From positions 1-32,023 of the forward strand of contig JAHJJI010000109.1 of the NCBI GenBank assembly GCA_018823025.1: DNA of 32,023 nucleotides. The letters run 5' to 3'. Numbering within the stretch: position 1 is the stretch's first letter; each line of letters starts with the position of its first letter. The notes under the pieces were generated by a model. The model saw only the letters and a program-made list of their open reading frames with translations, was not told where the DNA came from and made no database searches. The translations under genes and the position numbers were made by a program. Source of the stretch: Gammaproteobacteria bacterium (lineage in GTDB: Bacteria; Pseudomonadota; Gammaproteobacteria; Burkholderiales; Sulfuricellaceae). Below are positions 1 to 10,459 of this stretch, piece by piece.

Positions 1-1670
<1,670 letters not shown>

Positions 1671-1672
1671 GA

Positions 1673-1858
1673 TCAATTTATCAGATATAGCAGCAGCAAG
1701 CCGCCCAACATCGAAGTCAATCCAACGAAGCGCAACTGTCCGTCGGACATTTCAGTCATTTTACGAAAAGTTTCACGCCAAACGGCTGGCGCCAAAAAAG
1801 GCAAAATCCCTTCCAACACAAGCATCAGCGCCAATGCGGCAAGCAGACTGGTTTTCAC
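1673..1858 (-). CDS. DUF2065 family small membrane protein
   Basis: This is a 61-residue protein with two hydrophobic segments, roughly residues 4-24 and 44-60, separated by a short polar stretch (RETFRKMTEMSDGQLR). It matches the DUF2065 family (YjeT in E. coli), whose function is not known. The gene is habitually found between hflC and hisZ or purA in proteobacteria, as here. The start used is a GTG at 1858, 22 bases after the hflC stop; no ATG is in frame. It ends 2 bases before hisZ. The context suggests an inner-membrane accessory to HflKC, but that is inference from neighbourhood only. Confidence 0.85.
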   Translation of the reverse strand: MKTSLLAALALMLVLEGILPFLAPAVWRETFRKMTEMSDGQLRFVGLTSMLGGLLLLYLIN

Positions 1859-1880
1859 GGATTATGCCGAATCTGGCGCT

Positions 1881-2747
1881 TTATTTGCCTGGCGACTTCA
1901 AGTATTTAAAGAACTCTGAACTGGGGTCCAGCACCATCACGTCGCTCTTATTCTTGAAAGTCTGCCGGTAAGCTTCCATGCTTCGGTAGAAAGCGTAGAA
2001 CTCAGGATTGCGACCGAAGGCTTCGGCATAGATCGCAGCCGCCTTGGCATCCCCTTCACCCTTGGTGCGCTGCGCATCGCGGTAAGCCTCGGCAAGAATG
2101 ATCTCACGTTGACGATCAGCATCGGCACGGATTTTCTCCGCTTCGCCGGCACCGGTGGAACGCAATTCGTTAGCCACCCGTTTGCGCTCGGCTTCCATGC
2201 GCTGGTACACCGACTCGCTCACTTCCTGCGGCAGATCTACCCGTTTAATCCGCACGTCAAGCACTTGAACGCCAATTGTGCGCGCATCAGCATCGGCCTT
2301 TTGACGCAAGATCTCCATGATCTGGTCGCGCTGCCCGGAAACCACGTCATGCACAGTACGCTTACCAAATTCGGCACGCAGACCATCATTGATGGTCTGC
2401 GACAGGCGCAAGTGTGCACGCGTCTCGTCACCGCCAACGCTGACGTAGTACTGCTTGACGTCAACGACGCGCCATTTAACAAAAGAATCCACCAGCACGT
2501 TTTTCTTTTCCGAAGTAATGAAGCGCTCCGGCTCAGCCGAGGCCAAGGTGAGCACACGGGTATCGAAAATACGTACATTTTGCAGTAGCGGCACCTTGAA
2601 ATAGAGGCCGGGATCTTTTTTAATAGAGATCACTTCGCCCAACTGAAAAACAATCGCATTTTGGCGCTGATCGACGGTGAACATAGTCAGGCTGAGCAAA
2701 ATAAAGATTGCGATCAGTCCCGTCATGATGGCATTAAGATGTTTCAT
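1881..2747 (-). CDS. hflC: HflC, SPFH-domain regulator of FtsH protease
   Basis: HflC forms with HflK a large periplasm-facing membrane complex that surrounds and modulates the AAA protease FtsH. The 288-residue protein has one N-terminal membrane anchor (about residues 7-24, MTGLIAIFILLSLTMFTV). A prohibitin/SPFH domain follows, starting VDQRQNAIVFQLGEV. A long helical region rich in RADADRQREIILAEAYRDAQ then leads to a short C-terminus. Length and layout are normal for the family. Its ATG overlaps the hflK stop in an ATGA junction (2744-2747), a sign of translational coupling and balanced output of the two subunits. Confidence 0.96.
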   Translation of the reverse strand: MKHLNAIMTGLIAIFILLSLTMFTVDQRQNAIVFQLGEVISIKKDPGLYFKVPLLQNVRIFDTRVLTLASAEPERFITSEKKNVLVDSFVKWRVVDVKQYYVSVGGDETRAHLRLSQTINDGLRAEFGKRTVHDVVSGQRDQIMEILRQKADADARTIGVQVLDVRIKRVDLPQEVSESVYQRMEAERKRVANELRSTGAGEAEKIRADADRQREIILAEAYRDAQRTKGEGDAKAAAIYAEAFGRNPEFYAFYRSMEAYRQTFKNKSDVMVLDPSSEFFKYLKSPGK

Positions 2748-3931
2748 GGACGCACCTCCCGTTCACGACTGCGGAAGGCTTCGCGCGAACGCGCCGTGCT
2801 TTCCGCCGCTGGCGCAGCCGCCTCAGCTGCCTTTAATGGCGGGGCATCAGCCAGAAAGGTGGAACTGGCACCTGCGCTCTGGATCAGTTTGTCCAGCGGC
2901 AGGTAGAGCAGGCTGTTGCCGCCCTTCTGGTCTACCAGCACTTTGCTGGAATTACTCATCATCTGCTGGACCGTGTCCAGGTACATGCGGTCGCGCGTCA
3001 CTTTCGGCGCCTTGCTGTATTCCACCAGAACCTGCTTAAAGCGGCTGGCGTCACCCTCGGCGTTGGCAATCACGCGCTGCTTGTAGCCTAGCGACTCCTC
3101 CAGCAGGCGCGAGGCGGCGCCACGAGCTCGCGGAATCACATCGTTAGCATAGGCCTGCCCTTCGTTCTTGGCACGTTCCTTGTCCTGCCCAGCCTTCACA
3201 GCATCGTCGAACGCTGCTTGCACCTGCTCCGGCGGCTGAGCGTTCTGCATCGTCACCTTGCTGATGCTGATACCGGTCTTGTAGCGATCAAGAATCTCCT
3301 GCATCAGCTTGGCGGCGCGCGTCGCGATCTCTGCGCGTCCTTCATACAAAACAAAATCCATTTTACTCTTACCCACTATTTCGCGAATTGCCGTTTCCGC
3401 CGCCTGGTGCACGGCATCGTCAGGATGTCGGTTGTTGAACAGGTATTCTTCCGGGCTTTTCAAGATGTACTGCACAGCAAACTGAATGTCGATGATGTTC
3501 TCATCGTCAGTCAGCATCAGCGATTCTTTCAGTATCTTGCTCTTGACGTTGGCGCGATAGCCTACTTCCACCGTGCGCACCTGCTGCATATTCACCACTT
3601 CGGCGGCCTCGATCGGATAGGGAAAATGCCAGCGAGGACCTGGTTGCGTGGTTTCGACAAACTTGCCAAAACGCAACACCACACCGCGTTCACCCGCATT
3701 GACGATATAAAATCCGCTGCCCAGCCAGATCAGTATCACCAAAACAGGAATCAGCCCCAAGCCGGCGGCCATCTTGCCGCTCGACATAGGGCTACCACCG
3801 GTTGGACCACCACTACCGCCCTTGCCACCGAACAATGTATTCAGCTTCTGATTGAAGCGGCGCCACACCTCATCGAGGTCGGGTGGCCCACCGCTATTTT
3901 TCTTGCCCCAATCGGGATCATTCCATGCCAT
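2744..3931 (-). CDS. hflK: HflK, SPFH-domain regulator of FtsH protease
   Basis: HflK is the partner of HflC in the FtsH-modulating complex. The 395-residue product starts MAWNDPDWGKK, like E. coli HflK (MAWNQPG). It then has PPDLDEVWRR and a Gly-rich stretch, one membrane segment (LGLIPVLVILIWLGSGFYIV), and an SPFH domain from NAGERGVVLRFGKF. The C-terminal tail is Ala-rich and charged. I chose the ATG at 3931 because of that conserved start and a GGA about 12 bases upstream. In-frame starts at 3958 (ATG) and 3967 (TTG) would add 9 or 12 unconserved residues. The gene starts 32 bases after the hflX stop. Confidence 0.95.
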   Translation of the reverse strand: MAWNDPDWGKKNSGGPPDLDEVWRRFNQKLNTLFGGKGGSGGPTGGSPMSSGKMAAGLGLIPVLVILIWLGSGFYIVNAGERGVVLRFGKFVETTQPGPRWHFPYPIEAAEVVNMQQVRTVEVGYRANVKSKILKESLMLTDDENIIDIQFAVQYILKSPEEYLFNNRHPDDAVHQAAETAIREIVGKSKMDFVLYEGRAEIATRAAKLMQEILDRYKTGISISKVTMQNAQPPEQVQAAFDDAVKAGQDKERAKNEGQAYANDVIPRARGAASRLLEESLGYKQRVIANAEGDASRFKQVLVEYSKAPKVTRDRMYLDTVQQMMSNSSKVLVDQKGGNSLLYLPLDKLIQSAGASSTFLADAPPLKAAEAAAPAAESTARSREAFRSREREVRP

Positions 3932-3963
3932 ATTTATTTTTCCAAAATTTTTATGCATTAAGT

Positions 3964-5106
3964 TCAATTTACCGCGTCTGCGGAGGCGTGCGCCACTGAC
4001 CGTGCCGCTTCAGCCTGGTGCTGGCGGCTGCATTCTGCCAATGCCTCTCTCAGCAAATCAAAGCCCTCGCCAGTGCGCGCACTGACCCAAATACGACTAA
4101 TTCTACCATACTCATCCCGCTCCATACCGGGCGCCAAGCCATTGACATCGATTTTATTCAGCACCATCAGCTGCGGGATGTGATCGGCGCCGATCTCCGC
4201 CAGAACCTTGTTCACCTCCTCGATTTGCTGGTCGCGGCCGGGGCTGGAAGCATCCACCACATGCAGCAGTAGATCAGCTGCCACAGCCTCTTCCAGGGTG
4301 GCACGGAAAGCCGCCACCAGGGTATGAGGCAAATGCTTGATGAAGCCAACGGTATCTGACAGCACCACGGAGCCGCCATCGGCGACAAAAAACTTGCGGC
4401 TGGTGGTATCAAGGGTAGCGAACAACTGATCCGCCACGTAGGCCTTAGCATGAGTGAGTCGATTAAATAAAGTGGATTTCCCGGCATTGGTATAGCCAAC
4501 GATGGACACCGACAGCACGTTAGCACGAACCCTGGCACGGCGCTGCACGCTGCGCTGCCGGCCCAGCTTGGCGAGCTTCTCCTTGAGCAGCTTGACCCGC
4601 TTGCCGAGCAGACGGCGGTCTGTTTCAAGCTGAGTCTCACCCGGCCCACGCAGCCCGATACCCCCCTTTTGACGCTCCAGATGAGTCCAACCGCGCACCA
4701 ATCTTGTAGCCAAATGCTCCAACTGCGCCAGCTCCACTTGTAATTTACCTTCGTGGCTTTGAGCGCGCTGCGCGAAAATATCGAGAATCAGGCTGGTGCG
4801 GTCGATCACGCGGCAGTTCATCCGCTGTTCCAGATTGCGCTGCTGCGCAGGGGAAAGTTCGTGGTTGAAAATCACCAGATTGGCTTCATTGGCAACCACC
4901 GACTCGCCGATCTCATCCGCCTTGCCGGAGCCGGCAAACAATGCTGCGTCTGGCCTGGAACGCTTTCCCCGGACAATGCCCAGAATTCCCACACCCGCAC
5001 TTTCGGTAAGGCGCTGCAGTTCCTCCAGGCTTTCCTCGTAATCCGTGCCGCCAAAATCCAGGCTGACCAATACGGCAGCGTCACCGCTACCCGGGCGTTC
5101 AATCAT
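3964..5106 (-). CDS. hflX: Ribosome-associated GTPase HflX
   Basis: HflX is a GTPase that binds 50S subunits and splits stalled or stress-damaged 70S ribosomes. In 380 residues it shows the N-terminal glycine-rich HflX domain and a coiled helical linker (LLGKRVKLLKEKLAKLGRQR). The G domain has P-loop GYTNAGKS, switch region DTTSRKF, G3 DTVGF and G4 NKID. The short C-terminal tail is normal for bacterial HflX. It starts 8 bases after hfq and is the usual second gene of the hfq-hflX-hflKC operon. It ends 32 bases before hflK. Confidence 0.96.
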   Translation of the reverse strand: MIERPGSGDAAVLVSLDFGGTDYEESLEELQRLTESAGVGILGIVRGKRSRPDAALFAGSGKADEIGESVVANEANLVIFNHELSPAQQRNLEQRMNCRVIDRTSLILDIFAQRAQSHEGKLQVELAQLEHLATRLVRGWTHLERQKGGIGLRGPGETQLETDRRLLGKRVKLLKEKLAKLGRQRSVQRRARVRANVLSVSIVGYTNAGKSTLFNRLTHAKAYVADQLFATLDTTSRKFFVADGGSVVLSDTVGFIKHLPHTLVAAFRATLEEAVAADLLLHVVDASSPGRDQQIEEVNKVLAEIGADHIPQLMVLNKIDVNGLAPGMERDEYGRISRIWVSARTGEGFDLLREALAECSRQHQAEAARSVAHASADAVN

Positions 5107-5114
5107 TAAACGTT

Positions 5115-5354
5115 TTAGTCCTCGGCGGGAAGATCAAAGGACATGTTCACGGGACGCACCGGCACTACCGTGGAAATCGCGTGTTTATAGACCATCTGGG
5201 TAATGGTGTTTTTCAGCAGCACGACGTACTGATCGAATGATTCGATCTGGCCCTGAAGCTTGATACCGTTTACCAGATAGATGGAAACGGGTACGTGCTC
5301 TTTACGCAAGGCATTTAAAAACGGGTCTTGTAATAGCTGCCCTTTCGCGCTCAT
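5115..5354 (-). CDS. hfq: RNA chaperone Hfq
   Basis: Hfq is a hexameric Sm-like protein that pairs small RNAs with mRNAs and alters their translation and decay. The 79 residues contain the Sm1 region ([35 protein letters not shown]) and the Sm2 motif around YKHAIST. Residues Q8, F42-type and YKH contacts of the RNA-binding faces are present, and the C-terminus is short as in most Betaproteobacteria. The ATG at 5354 has a good GGAGAA site. The gene opens the hflX-hflK-hflC-hisZ-purA run. It is separated by about 110 bases from the GGDEF-EAL gene, with a terminator-like hairpin in between, so it probably has its own promoter there. Confidence 0.98.
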   Translation of the reverse strand: MSAKGQLLQDPFLNALRKEHVPVSIYLVNGIKLQGQIESFDQYVVLLKNTITQMVYKHAISTVVPVRPVNMSFDLPAED

Positions 5355-5404
5355 GATTTCTCCAGTTCGTGGTTATGGTTGGTTTTGGACGGGTACTTTA
5401 CTTG

Positions 5405-5432
5405 ATTTTTCAAAAGGCTGCCAGCAGCAGCC
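5405..5432 (-). terminator. Probable intrinsic terminator after the GGDEF-EAL gene
   Basis: On the minus strand, 35 bases after the GGDEF-EAL stop, GGCTGC and GCAGCC form a 6-bp stem with a 5-base loop (5416-5432). It is followed by TTTTGAAAAA, an imperfect U-tract. It would separate the upstream accessory genes from hfq. Confidence 0.5.
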
Positions 5433-5449
5433 ACTATATATCACTATAT
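5432..5449. repeat. Direct repeat CACTATAT x2 between GGDEF-EAL and hfq
   Basis: CACTATAT occurs at 5432-5439 and again at 5442-5449, one helical turn apart centre to centre. It lies about 80-100 bases upstream of the hfq start. It could be a protein-binding site or just AT-rich promoter sequence; no regulator can be named. Confidence 0.3.
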
Positions 5450-5466
5450 GGGAAAATCAGCGCATT

Positions 5467-7659
5467 TCAAGATGGCAACCCTTTAAATATCTCGGGACGG
5501 CCAAAATAATAGCCCTGCCCCCAGTCCACCCCCATCTCGCGCAGAATATCTGCCGTTGCACAATCTTCGATACATTCTGCGATAGTGATGATTTTCAATT
5601 TCTTCGATAGCACGACGATGCTTTCCACCATCGCGCGCACCCGCTCGTTGCTGGCCATGTTGCGCACCATCCAGCCTTCAATCTTGAGGAAGCTGACCGG
5701 CAGTTCCGCCAGGTAGAGAAAAGAAGAATAGCCGCTACCAAAATCATCGAGCGCCAGGCGAAAGCCAAAATCCAGCAGGGGCTGCAAATCAAGTCGTATA
5801 CGCTCGAAATCCGTCAGCAACTGGCGCTCGGTAATCTCGAACACTACCGGTTTGTAGTCGGGAAAATCGATATTGCAAGTGGAACAAAACTGCATGGCCC
5901 CGCCCAGAAGTTCATTCACGTAATCCTTGCGTGCAAGGAACTGGGGCGAGAGGTTGATGAAATGAGCAAAACCGGGGTCATGACCGTCCGTCAGGTTGGC
6001 CACGCAACGAGACATTGCGTGGCGGGTAACGCTGCGATCCACCTCATGGATAAGGTTAATCCCTTCCGCCGCTTCGATGAATTCGCCAGCGCCTATAACG
6101 GAACCATCGGGCATATGCATGCGTGCCAGTGCTTCATCTGCCACCGGCTTGCAGGTATTCAGGTCCACCATGACCTGATAGGCAGCAACGATGCGCTCCT
6201 CCTTCAGTGCGCGATGCAGCATACCGGCGCGCCACAGCGTGCCCGAACCGGCCGAATCGCTGGCAACCACGCAATCGCGGCCCTTGCGCTTGGCCTCGTA
6301 GAGACAGCTATCCGATTCGGACAGCGCCTGAGAGATATTTTCTTCGCCAGCCTGACACACACCAATCCCAAAGCTGGCGCTAATTTCCAGGCCCCCCTGG
6401 CCGGTCTTCAGCGGGTGCGTCTTGATCGCCAGGCGGATACGTTCCGCCGCCGCAATGGCATCGGCACGGTTGGAATCATGCAGGAACAGAATAAATTCCT
6501 CGCCACCCCACCGCGCCAGCCAGTCCCCCTCGCGCAACGCCTGACGCATGATGTGCGAAACCTGCTGCAGCACCTCATCGCCTACCCCATGCCCATAGTG
6601 GTCGTTGATCAACTTGAAGCGATCCAGATCGCAGGTAGCGACGGAAAATCCGATGCCATCGCGCTTGGCTCGGGCGATCTCCTCGTCGAAACGCAGTTCC
6701 GCGGCACGCCTGTTTGGCAATCCAGTGAGTTCATCGGTGAGCGCCTGCGTTTCCAACTTCTGTCGCTGCTTGAGTTGCAGCAACATCTGGCTGAACCAGG
6801 CCGCAAGAAGCTCCATGAACGCCTCGTCACCCTGGTTAAATTTCCCCTCTGCCAACGGCTTCTTCCGCAAGAAAACCAAGGTTCCATAGAATTGCTCCTC
6901 GACCCAAAGCGGGATACCGGCGTAGGCATGGATGCCAAAATTGGCCGCCATCTCGACTAATTCCGGCTTTTCACCTGCTCCCATGTCTGAGATGAAGAGG
7001 CCACGATGCTCGTCGGTAGCATACTGACACAATTTCTCCAACGGACAGACCTGATCTGCCTTGAATATGCCTAGCGTATCCACCAAATACGCCAGCACGA
7101 AATGTTCGCCGACCTTCTCGCTCAGCAAGGCCGCATCCATATCCAGAGTATCCATCCCCAACCGGAGCATCAGCCTGACCTTCTCGCCTTCGGAACGGGT
7201 GCGGCTGGTGGCGATCTGCCACAATACCTGCAGGCGCGCGGATTGGTCCTTTACCCTCATCAACAGCCGTTCCCGATCACTCACATCGATCGCCAGGCCA
7301 TGACGGATAACCTCGCCAGTGTCGTCTGCCTGCTCGAATTCAGCGAGAGAAAGCCATAGTGTCCGGCCCTTGTGATTTACGAACTTCTGAACCAACTGCA
7401 CCACTTCACTGACTTTCAGCTCCCGGACATCTCCGGGAGGTGTCCCATGTTCCGCCAGAAGATTGCGCCAGGAACGGCCCACCACCTCGCCTTCTTCCAT
7501 GCCCAGAATCTCGAGGAATGACCGGTCGGCTGCCACGACCACATGATCCCGCGCACGCACCGCGTAGGTGCCCGCATGAGCCGCAGTCAACAACAATTTT
7601 TCACGGTTCTGAGCCAAACCCTCCAGCCTCTGCTGAGGGTCGGACCAGTTTGAAGGCAA
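5467..7659 (-). CDS. PAS-GAF-GGDEF-EAL protein (cyclic di-GMP turnover)
   Basis: This 730-residue cytoplasmic signalling protein has no membrane segment. It has a PAS domain (about 25-130), a GAF domain (about 150-295), a GGDEF domain (about 300-470) and an EAL domain (about 475-730). The cyclase signature is GGEEF at 385-389, with an RxxD inhibitory site (REGD, 376-379) five residues before it. The EAL domain keeps E509 of EAL, NLSP, FEITE, DDFGSGYSS (638-646), the lysine in FLKIE, AEC and QGYYFGRPE. Both activities therefore look possible on motif grounds. No ATG or GTG is available, so I used the TTG at 7659; an upstream in-frame stop at 7738-7740 limits any extension. It follows the unknown gene and is not part of the usual der-hfq block, so it looks like an insertion. 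Confidence 0.9.
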   Translation of the reverse strand: MPSNWSDPQQRLEGLAQNREKLLLTAAHAGTYAVRARDHVVVAADRSFLEILGMEEGEVVGRSWRNLLAEHGTPPGDVRELKVSEVVQLVQKFVNHKGRTLWLSLAEFEQADDTGEVIRHGLAIDVSDRERLLMRVKDQSARLQVLWQIATSRTRSEGEKVRLMLRLGMDTLDMDAALLSEKVGEHFVLAYLVDTLGIFKADQVCPLEKLCQYATDEHRGLFISDMGAGEKPELVEMAANFGIHAYAGIPLWVEEQFYGTLVFLRKKPLAEGKFNQGDEAFMELLAAWFSQMLLQLKQRQKLETQALTDELTGLPNRRAAELRFDEEIARAKRDGIGFSVATCDLDRFKLINDHYGHGVGDEVLQQVSHIMRQALREGDWLARWGGEEFILFLHDSNRADAIAAAERIRLAIKTHPLKTGQGGLEISASFGIGVCQAGEENISQALSESDSCLYEAKRKGRDCVVASDSAGSGTLWRAGMLHRALKEERIVAAYQVMVDLNTCKPVADEALARMHMPDGSVIGAGEFIEAAEGINLIHEVDRSVTRHAMSRCVANLTDGHDPGFAHFINLSPQFLARKDYVNELLGGAMQFCSTCNIDFPDYKPVVFEITERQLLTDFERIRLDLQPLLDFGFRLALDDFGSGYSSFLYLAELPVSFLKIEGWMVRNMASNERVRAMVESIVVLSKKLKIITIAECIEDCATADILREMGVDWGQGYYFGRPEIFKGLPS

Positions 7660-7771
7660 ATTGTCGATCTCGCTTACCCCGCTACGATGAGGAACACCCT
7701 GGCGCTGAAGTGCGCAATGGAAGGCGCTTTTTTGACGTTACCAGAACCTGGAAAATGTTCACTGAATGCAG

Positions 7772-8941
7772 TTAATCTTCAGGCCAGTAGTCGGTCGCAA
7801 TGCCATCACCCAGATCAGCTTCGATCAGGCGGCGCCGCACTTCGAGCAATCGGCTGATCAGCTTGGGCTCCCTCTTTTCGTAGCCTTCAGGATCAGCGAC
7901 ACGGTTAACTACTACGCCGAGCAGTTCGGTGATCGCATTGCCAATCGAATTCTGACTGATAGTAACGATCAACTTGCCTTCGTCATTACGATAGATGAGT
8001 TGCTTGAACGCAGGCTGCCAGCGTATGGCATTGGCGTATTTTGCATCGACAATGCAATTGTCGCGCACCTTCTTTGCTGTTTTCAGAAAATCATTGTTAA
8101 ACAGCAGCACGCCCTCGACTTCATCCGGGTAATAGGCGTCACTCGGGAGTGGCGCATTACGAGTGGAGACCTGCGAGAAGAAGGTGCGATAGAAGTCGAT
8201 AAAACCTTTCAGCACCTCATCGTATTCTTTCCAGAAGCGCACATCTTTCAGCGCCGCCGAACCACCCTGAATCTCCCAGCTGGGCAGACCCTGCGGGTAG
8301 CCCGTCAGTGCAATGCATGCATCCGCTTCGCTGGCGGGCTTGAGAATTTCCAGCTCCAGCGCCTTGTCGAAAAACTCGCGGTAAACATCCCGCATATAGG
8401 CCTGAAACAGGCTGTGCTGGCCACCATCGGTCAAATTGGGGTTTTTCAGATCAGCCAGCTTGGCGTTGCGCAGTTCGTCTTTGGGAAAAACAATGAAGTG
8501 ATTGTGCAACATGCGGATACTCGGCACACCTGGTGAGGTCAGCGGCCAGGTAGCATCCAGACTCGCCTCGCCCGCCAGAATCAACGCCTCATCCGGATCG
8601 GGGTATTGCTCCAGCATGTAGTCGATGATGATCTGGTTCATCCGGTTCCACACATGCTTCACATTATCCGGAACCTGAGTGCGACGGACCGGGCGCCCCA
8701 GCGGATTGAGGATGCATTGCGAAGTATTGTAGATGATCGAGGCATCGAACTCGTTGCTGTGGCCCAATGCCTTGCGATACAGCAACAGGTTTTCATCGTT
8801 CATCAACAATCCATTGTTGTGCATCAGATCGTTGAGATTTTCAGTACTGTTGAAAAATTCGTTGTGCTTCATCCCCTCCGGCACTTCCAGGGGGATAGGG
8901 CGGAAAGGGGTGGTGATTTCGCGGGGGCCGGATTGCGTCAT
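7772..8941 (-). CDS. Unrecognised conserved-looking soluble protein, 389 aa
   Basis: I do not recognise this family. The protein has no signal peptide, membrane segment, repeats or cofactor-type Cys cluster. It is acidic and rich in Asn and Asp, and reads like a folded enzyme. Notable stretches are LLLYRKALGHSNEFDASIIY, a mid-protein LHNHFIVFPKDEL that loosely recalls the beta-strand and HxH of HIT or nucleotidylyltransferase folds, and ALTGYPQGLPSWEIQGGSA. The HxH resemblance is weak and no function is claimed from it. I chose the ATG at 8941 (MTQSGPREITTPF), which has a TGGAATC site about 9 bases upstream. The open frame runs 29 codons further, but that part lies in a repeat element. It sits between der and a GGDEF-EAL gene inside an otherwise standard operon. 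Confidence 0.8.
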   Translation of the reverse strand: MTQSGPREITTPFRPIPLEVPEGMKHNEFFNSTENLNDLMHNNGLLMNDENLLLYRKALGHSNEFDASIIYNTSQCILNPLGRPVRRTQVPDNVKHVWNRMNQIIIDYMLEQYPDPDEALILAGEASLDATWPLTSPGVPSIRMLHNHFIVFPKDELRNAKLADLKNPNLTDGGQHSLFQAYMRDVYREFFDKALELEILKPASEADACIALTGYPQGLPSWEIQGGSAALKDVRFWKEYDEVLKGFIDFYRTFFSQVSTRNAPLPSDAYYPDEVEGVLLFNNDFLKTAKKVRDNCIVDAKYANAIRWQPAFKQLIYRNDEGKLIVTISQNSIGNAITELLGVVVNRVADPEGYEKREPKLISRLLEVRRRLIEADLGDGIATDYWPED

Positions 8942-8963
8942 GCTGATTCCAGTTTTAGTTGCC

Positions 8964-9052
8964 GTAATGGGTAATGAGTGATCGGTGAGGCGAAAAAGCG
9001 AGGTTGGCGCGGTTTTGACTTTCCACATCCTACATCACCCGTCCCCCATCGC
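8964..9052. repeat. Heptamer-armed repeat element, copy A
   Basis: This 89-bp element fills the gap between der and the unknown gene. Its left arm (8964-8991) is four in-phase heptamers of the type GTAATGG or GTGAGGC. A 33-base core (8992-9024) follows, starting GAAAAAGCG and containing GCGGTTTTGA. The right arm (9025-9052) is four in-phase heptamers in the opposite sense, of the type ACATCAC. The core aligns with that of the copy at 10460-10549 in the same orientation, about three quarters identical by eye. Its end touches the der stop codon. Confidence 0.75.
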
Positions 9053-9054
9053 TC

Positions 9055-10452
9055 TCAGCCGTACAGCTTCCGACCACGCCGGCGCTGGCGGTGGGCGCGC
9101 TTCTCATCAGCTTCGGTCTTGGGTGCAGGCACCCTGTCAGCAAAGGGGTTATGCCCCTGTTTGAATTGTACCCTGAGCGGCGTACCCGTCAACTCGAACG
9201 CTTGGCGGAAAGTGCTTTCCAGATAGCGCTTATAGCTGGCCGAAAGGCTCGACAGCGAGGTACCGTGAATAATCACCAGCGGCGGATTGGATCCACCCTG
9301 ATGAGCGTAGCGCAATTTGGGACGGAACGGGCCGGACTTGGGTGGCTGGTGCTGGGTGGTCGCTTCCATCAGGATACGGGTCAACCTCGGCGTTGGCATC
9401 TTGATCATGGCCGACGCATAGGCGCCGTCGATGGATTTGAACAGGCCACCCACGCCGCTTCCCTGCAGGGCAGAAATATAGTGAAATTTGGCAAAATCCA
9501 GAAACTGTAGCTTGCGCGCGATGTCGTTCTTCACCACTTCGCGCCGGTCAGCGGAAAGATCATCCCATTTGTTCACAGCCACCACCAGGGCACGACCGCT
9601 TTCCAGAATAAAGCCTGCGATATGAGCATCCTGCTCGGACACGTCCTGACGGGCATCCAGCACCAGCACCACCACGTTGGCATCTTCCACCGCCTGCAGG
9701 GTTTTCACCACGGAAAACTTCTCGATCGCCTCGAACACCTTACCGCGCTTGCGAATGCCGGCGGTATCGATCAGGGTGTAATGCTTGCTATCGCGCTCGA
9801 AATCGATGTAGATACTGTCGCGCGTCGTACCCGGCTGGTCGAAGGCGATGACCCGTTCCTCGCCGAGCAGGCTGTTGACCAGCGTGGACTTGCCCACGTT
9901 GGGGCGGCCAACGATGGCAATCTTGGGGTGATCGTCCTCCTCCTCGTCAACTTCATCCAGCGGGAAGCTCTCCAGCGCCAGTTCCACCAGGTCATGGACA
10001 CCTTCGCCATGCGCACCCGAAATCACCAGCGGGTCGCCCAGACCGAGTTCATAGAATTCGGCAGCAACCACATCGCGCCGCATGCCCTCCGCCTTGTTCA
10101 CCGCCAGAAATAAGGGTCGGCCCATTTTCCGCAACTGGTCGGCGATGATTTTGTCCTGGGCGGCCAAGCCCTGGCGCGCATCGACCAAGAACACGATAGC
10201 ATCCGCCTCAGCTACCGCCTGCAGGGTCTGCCGCGCCATTTCGTGAAGAATACCGTCCTTCGCCACCGGCTCGAAACCACCGGTATCCACCACCAGATAG
10301 GGCCTGTCTCCCACTCGGCCATGGCCGTAATGGCGGTCGCGCGTCAACCCTGGCAGATCCGCAACGAGCGCGTCGCGGCTTCGGGTTAGCCGGTTGAATA
10401 AAGTGGATTTGCCGACATTGGGACGGCCGACCAGTACGAGTGTGGGTTTCAT
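9055..10452 (-). CDS. der: Ribosome biogenesis GTPase Der (EngA)
   Basis: Der is an essential double GTPase that helps mature the 50S subunit. The 465 residues carry two tandem G domains. The first has GRPNVGKST at residues 8-16, LPGLTRD and DTGGFE; the second has GRPNVGKST again near residue 183, [16 protein letters not shown] and NKWDD. A KH-like C-terminal domain ends in a basic tail ([15 protein letters not shown]). Length is normal. The start [12 protein letters not shown] is canonical, yet the bases before the ATG are CT-rich heptamers of a repeat element with no Shine-Dalgarno. It lies downstream of bamB and is flanked on both sides by copies of that element. Confidence 0.97.
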   Translation of the reverse strand: MKPTLVLVGRPNVGKSTLFNRLTRSRDALVADLPGLTRDRHYGHGRVGDRPYLVVDTGGFEPVAKDGILHEMARQTLQAVAEADAIVFLVDARQGLAAQDKIIADQLRKMGRPLFLAVNKAEGMRRDVVAAEFYELGLGDPLVISGAHGEGVHDLVELALESFPLDEVDEEEDDHPKIAIVGRPNVGKSTLVNSLLGEERVIAFDQPGTTRDSIYIDFERDSKHYTLIDTAGIRKRGKVFEAIEKFSVVKTLQAVEDANVVVLVLDARQDVSEQDAHIAGFILESGRALVVAVNKWDDLSADRREVVKNDIARKLQFLDFAKFHYISALQGSGVGGLFKSIDGAYASAMIKMPTPRLTRILMEATTQHQPPKSGPFRPKLRYAHQGGSNPPLVIIHGTSLSSLSASYKRYLESTFRQAFELTGTPLRVQFKQGHNPFADRVPAPKTEADEKRAHRQRRRGRKLYG

Positions 10453-10459
10453 GAGTTCG

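Noticed and set aside
1671-1676. TTG start for hisZ two codons upstream
   Set aside because: It would overlap the DUF2065 stop and add two residues not seen at the HisZ start; the ATG at 1670 fits better.
5962-6960. Plus-strand open frame of 332 codons opposite the GGDEF-EAL gene
   Set aside because: It is antisense to conserved GGDEF and EAL coding sequence, has no domain signal and mirrors the GC-rich third-position pattern of the real gene.
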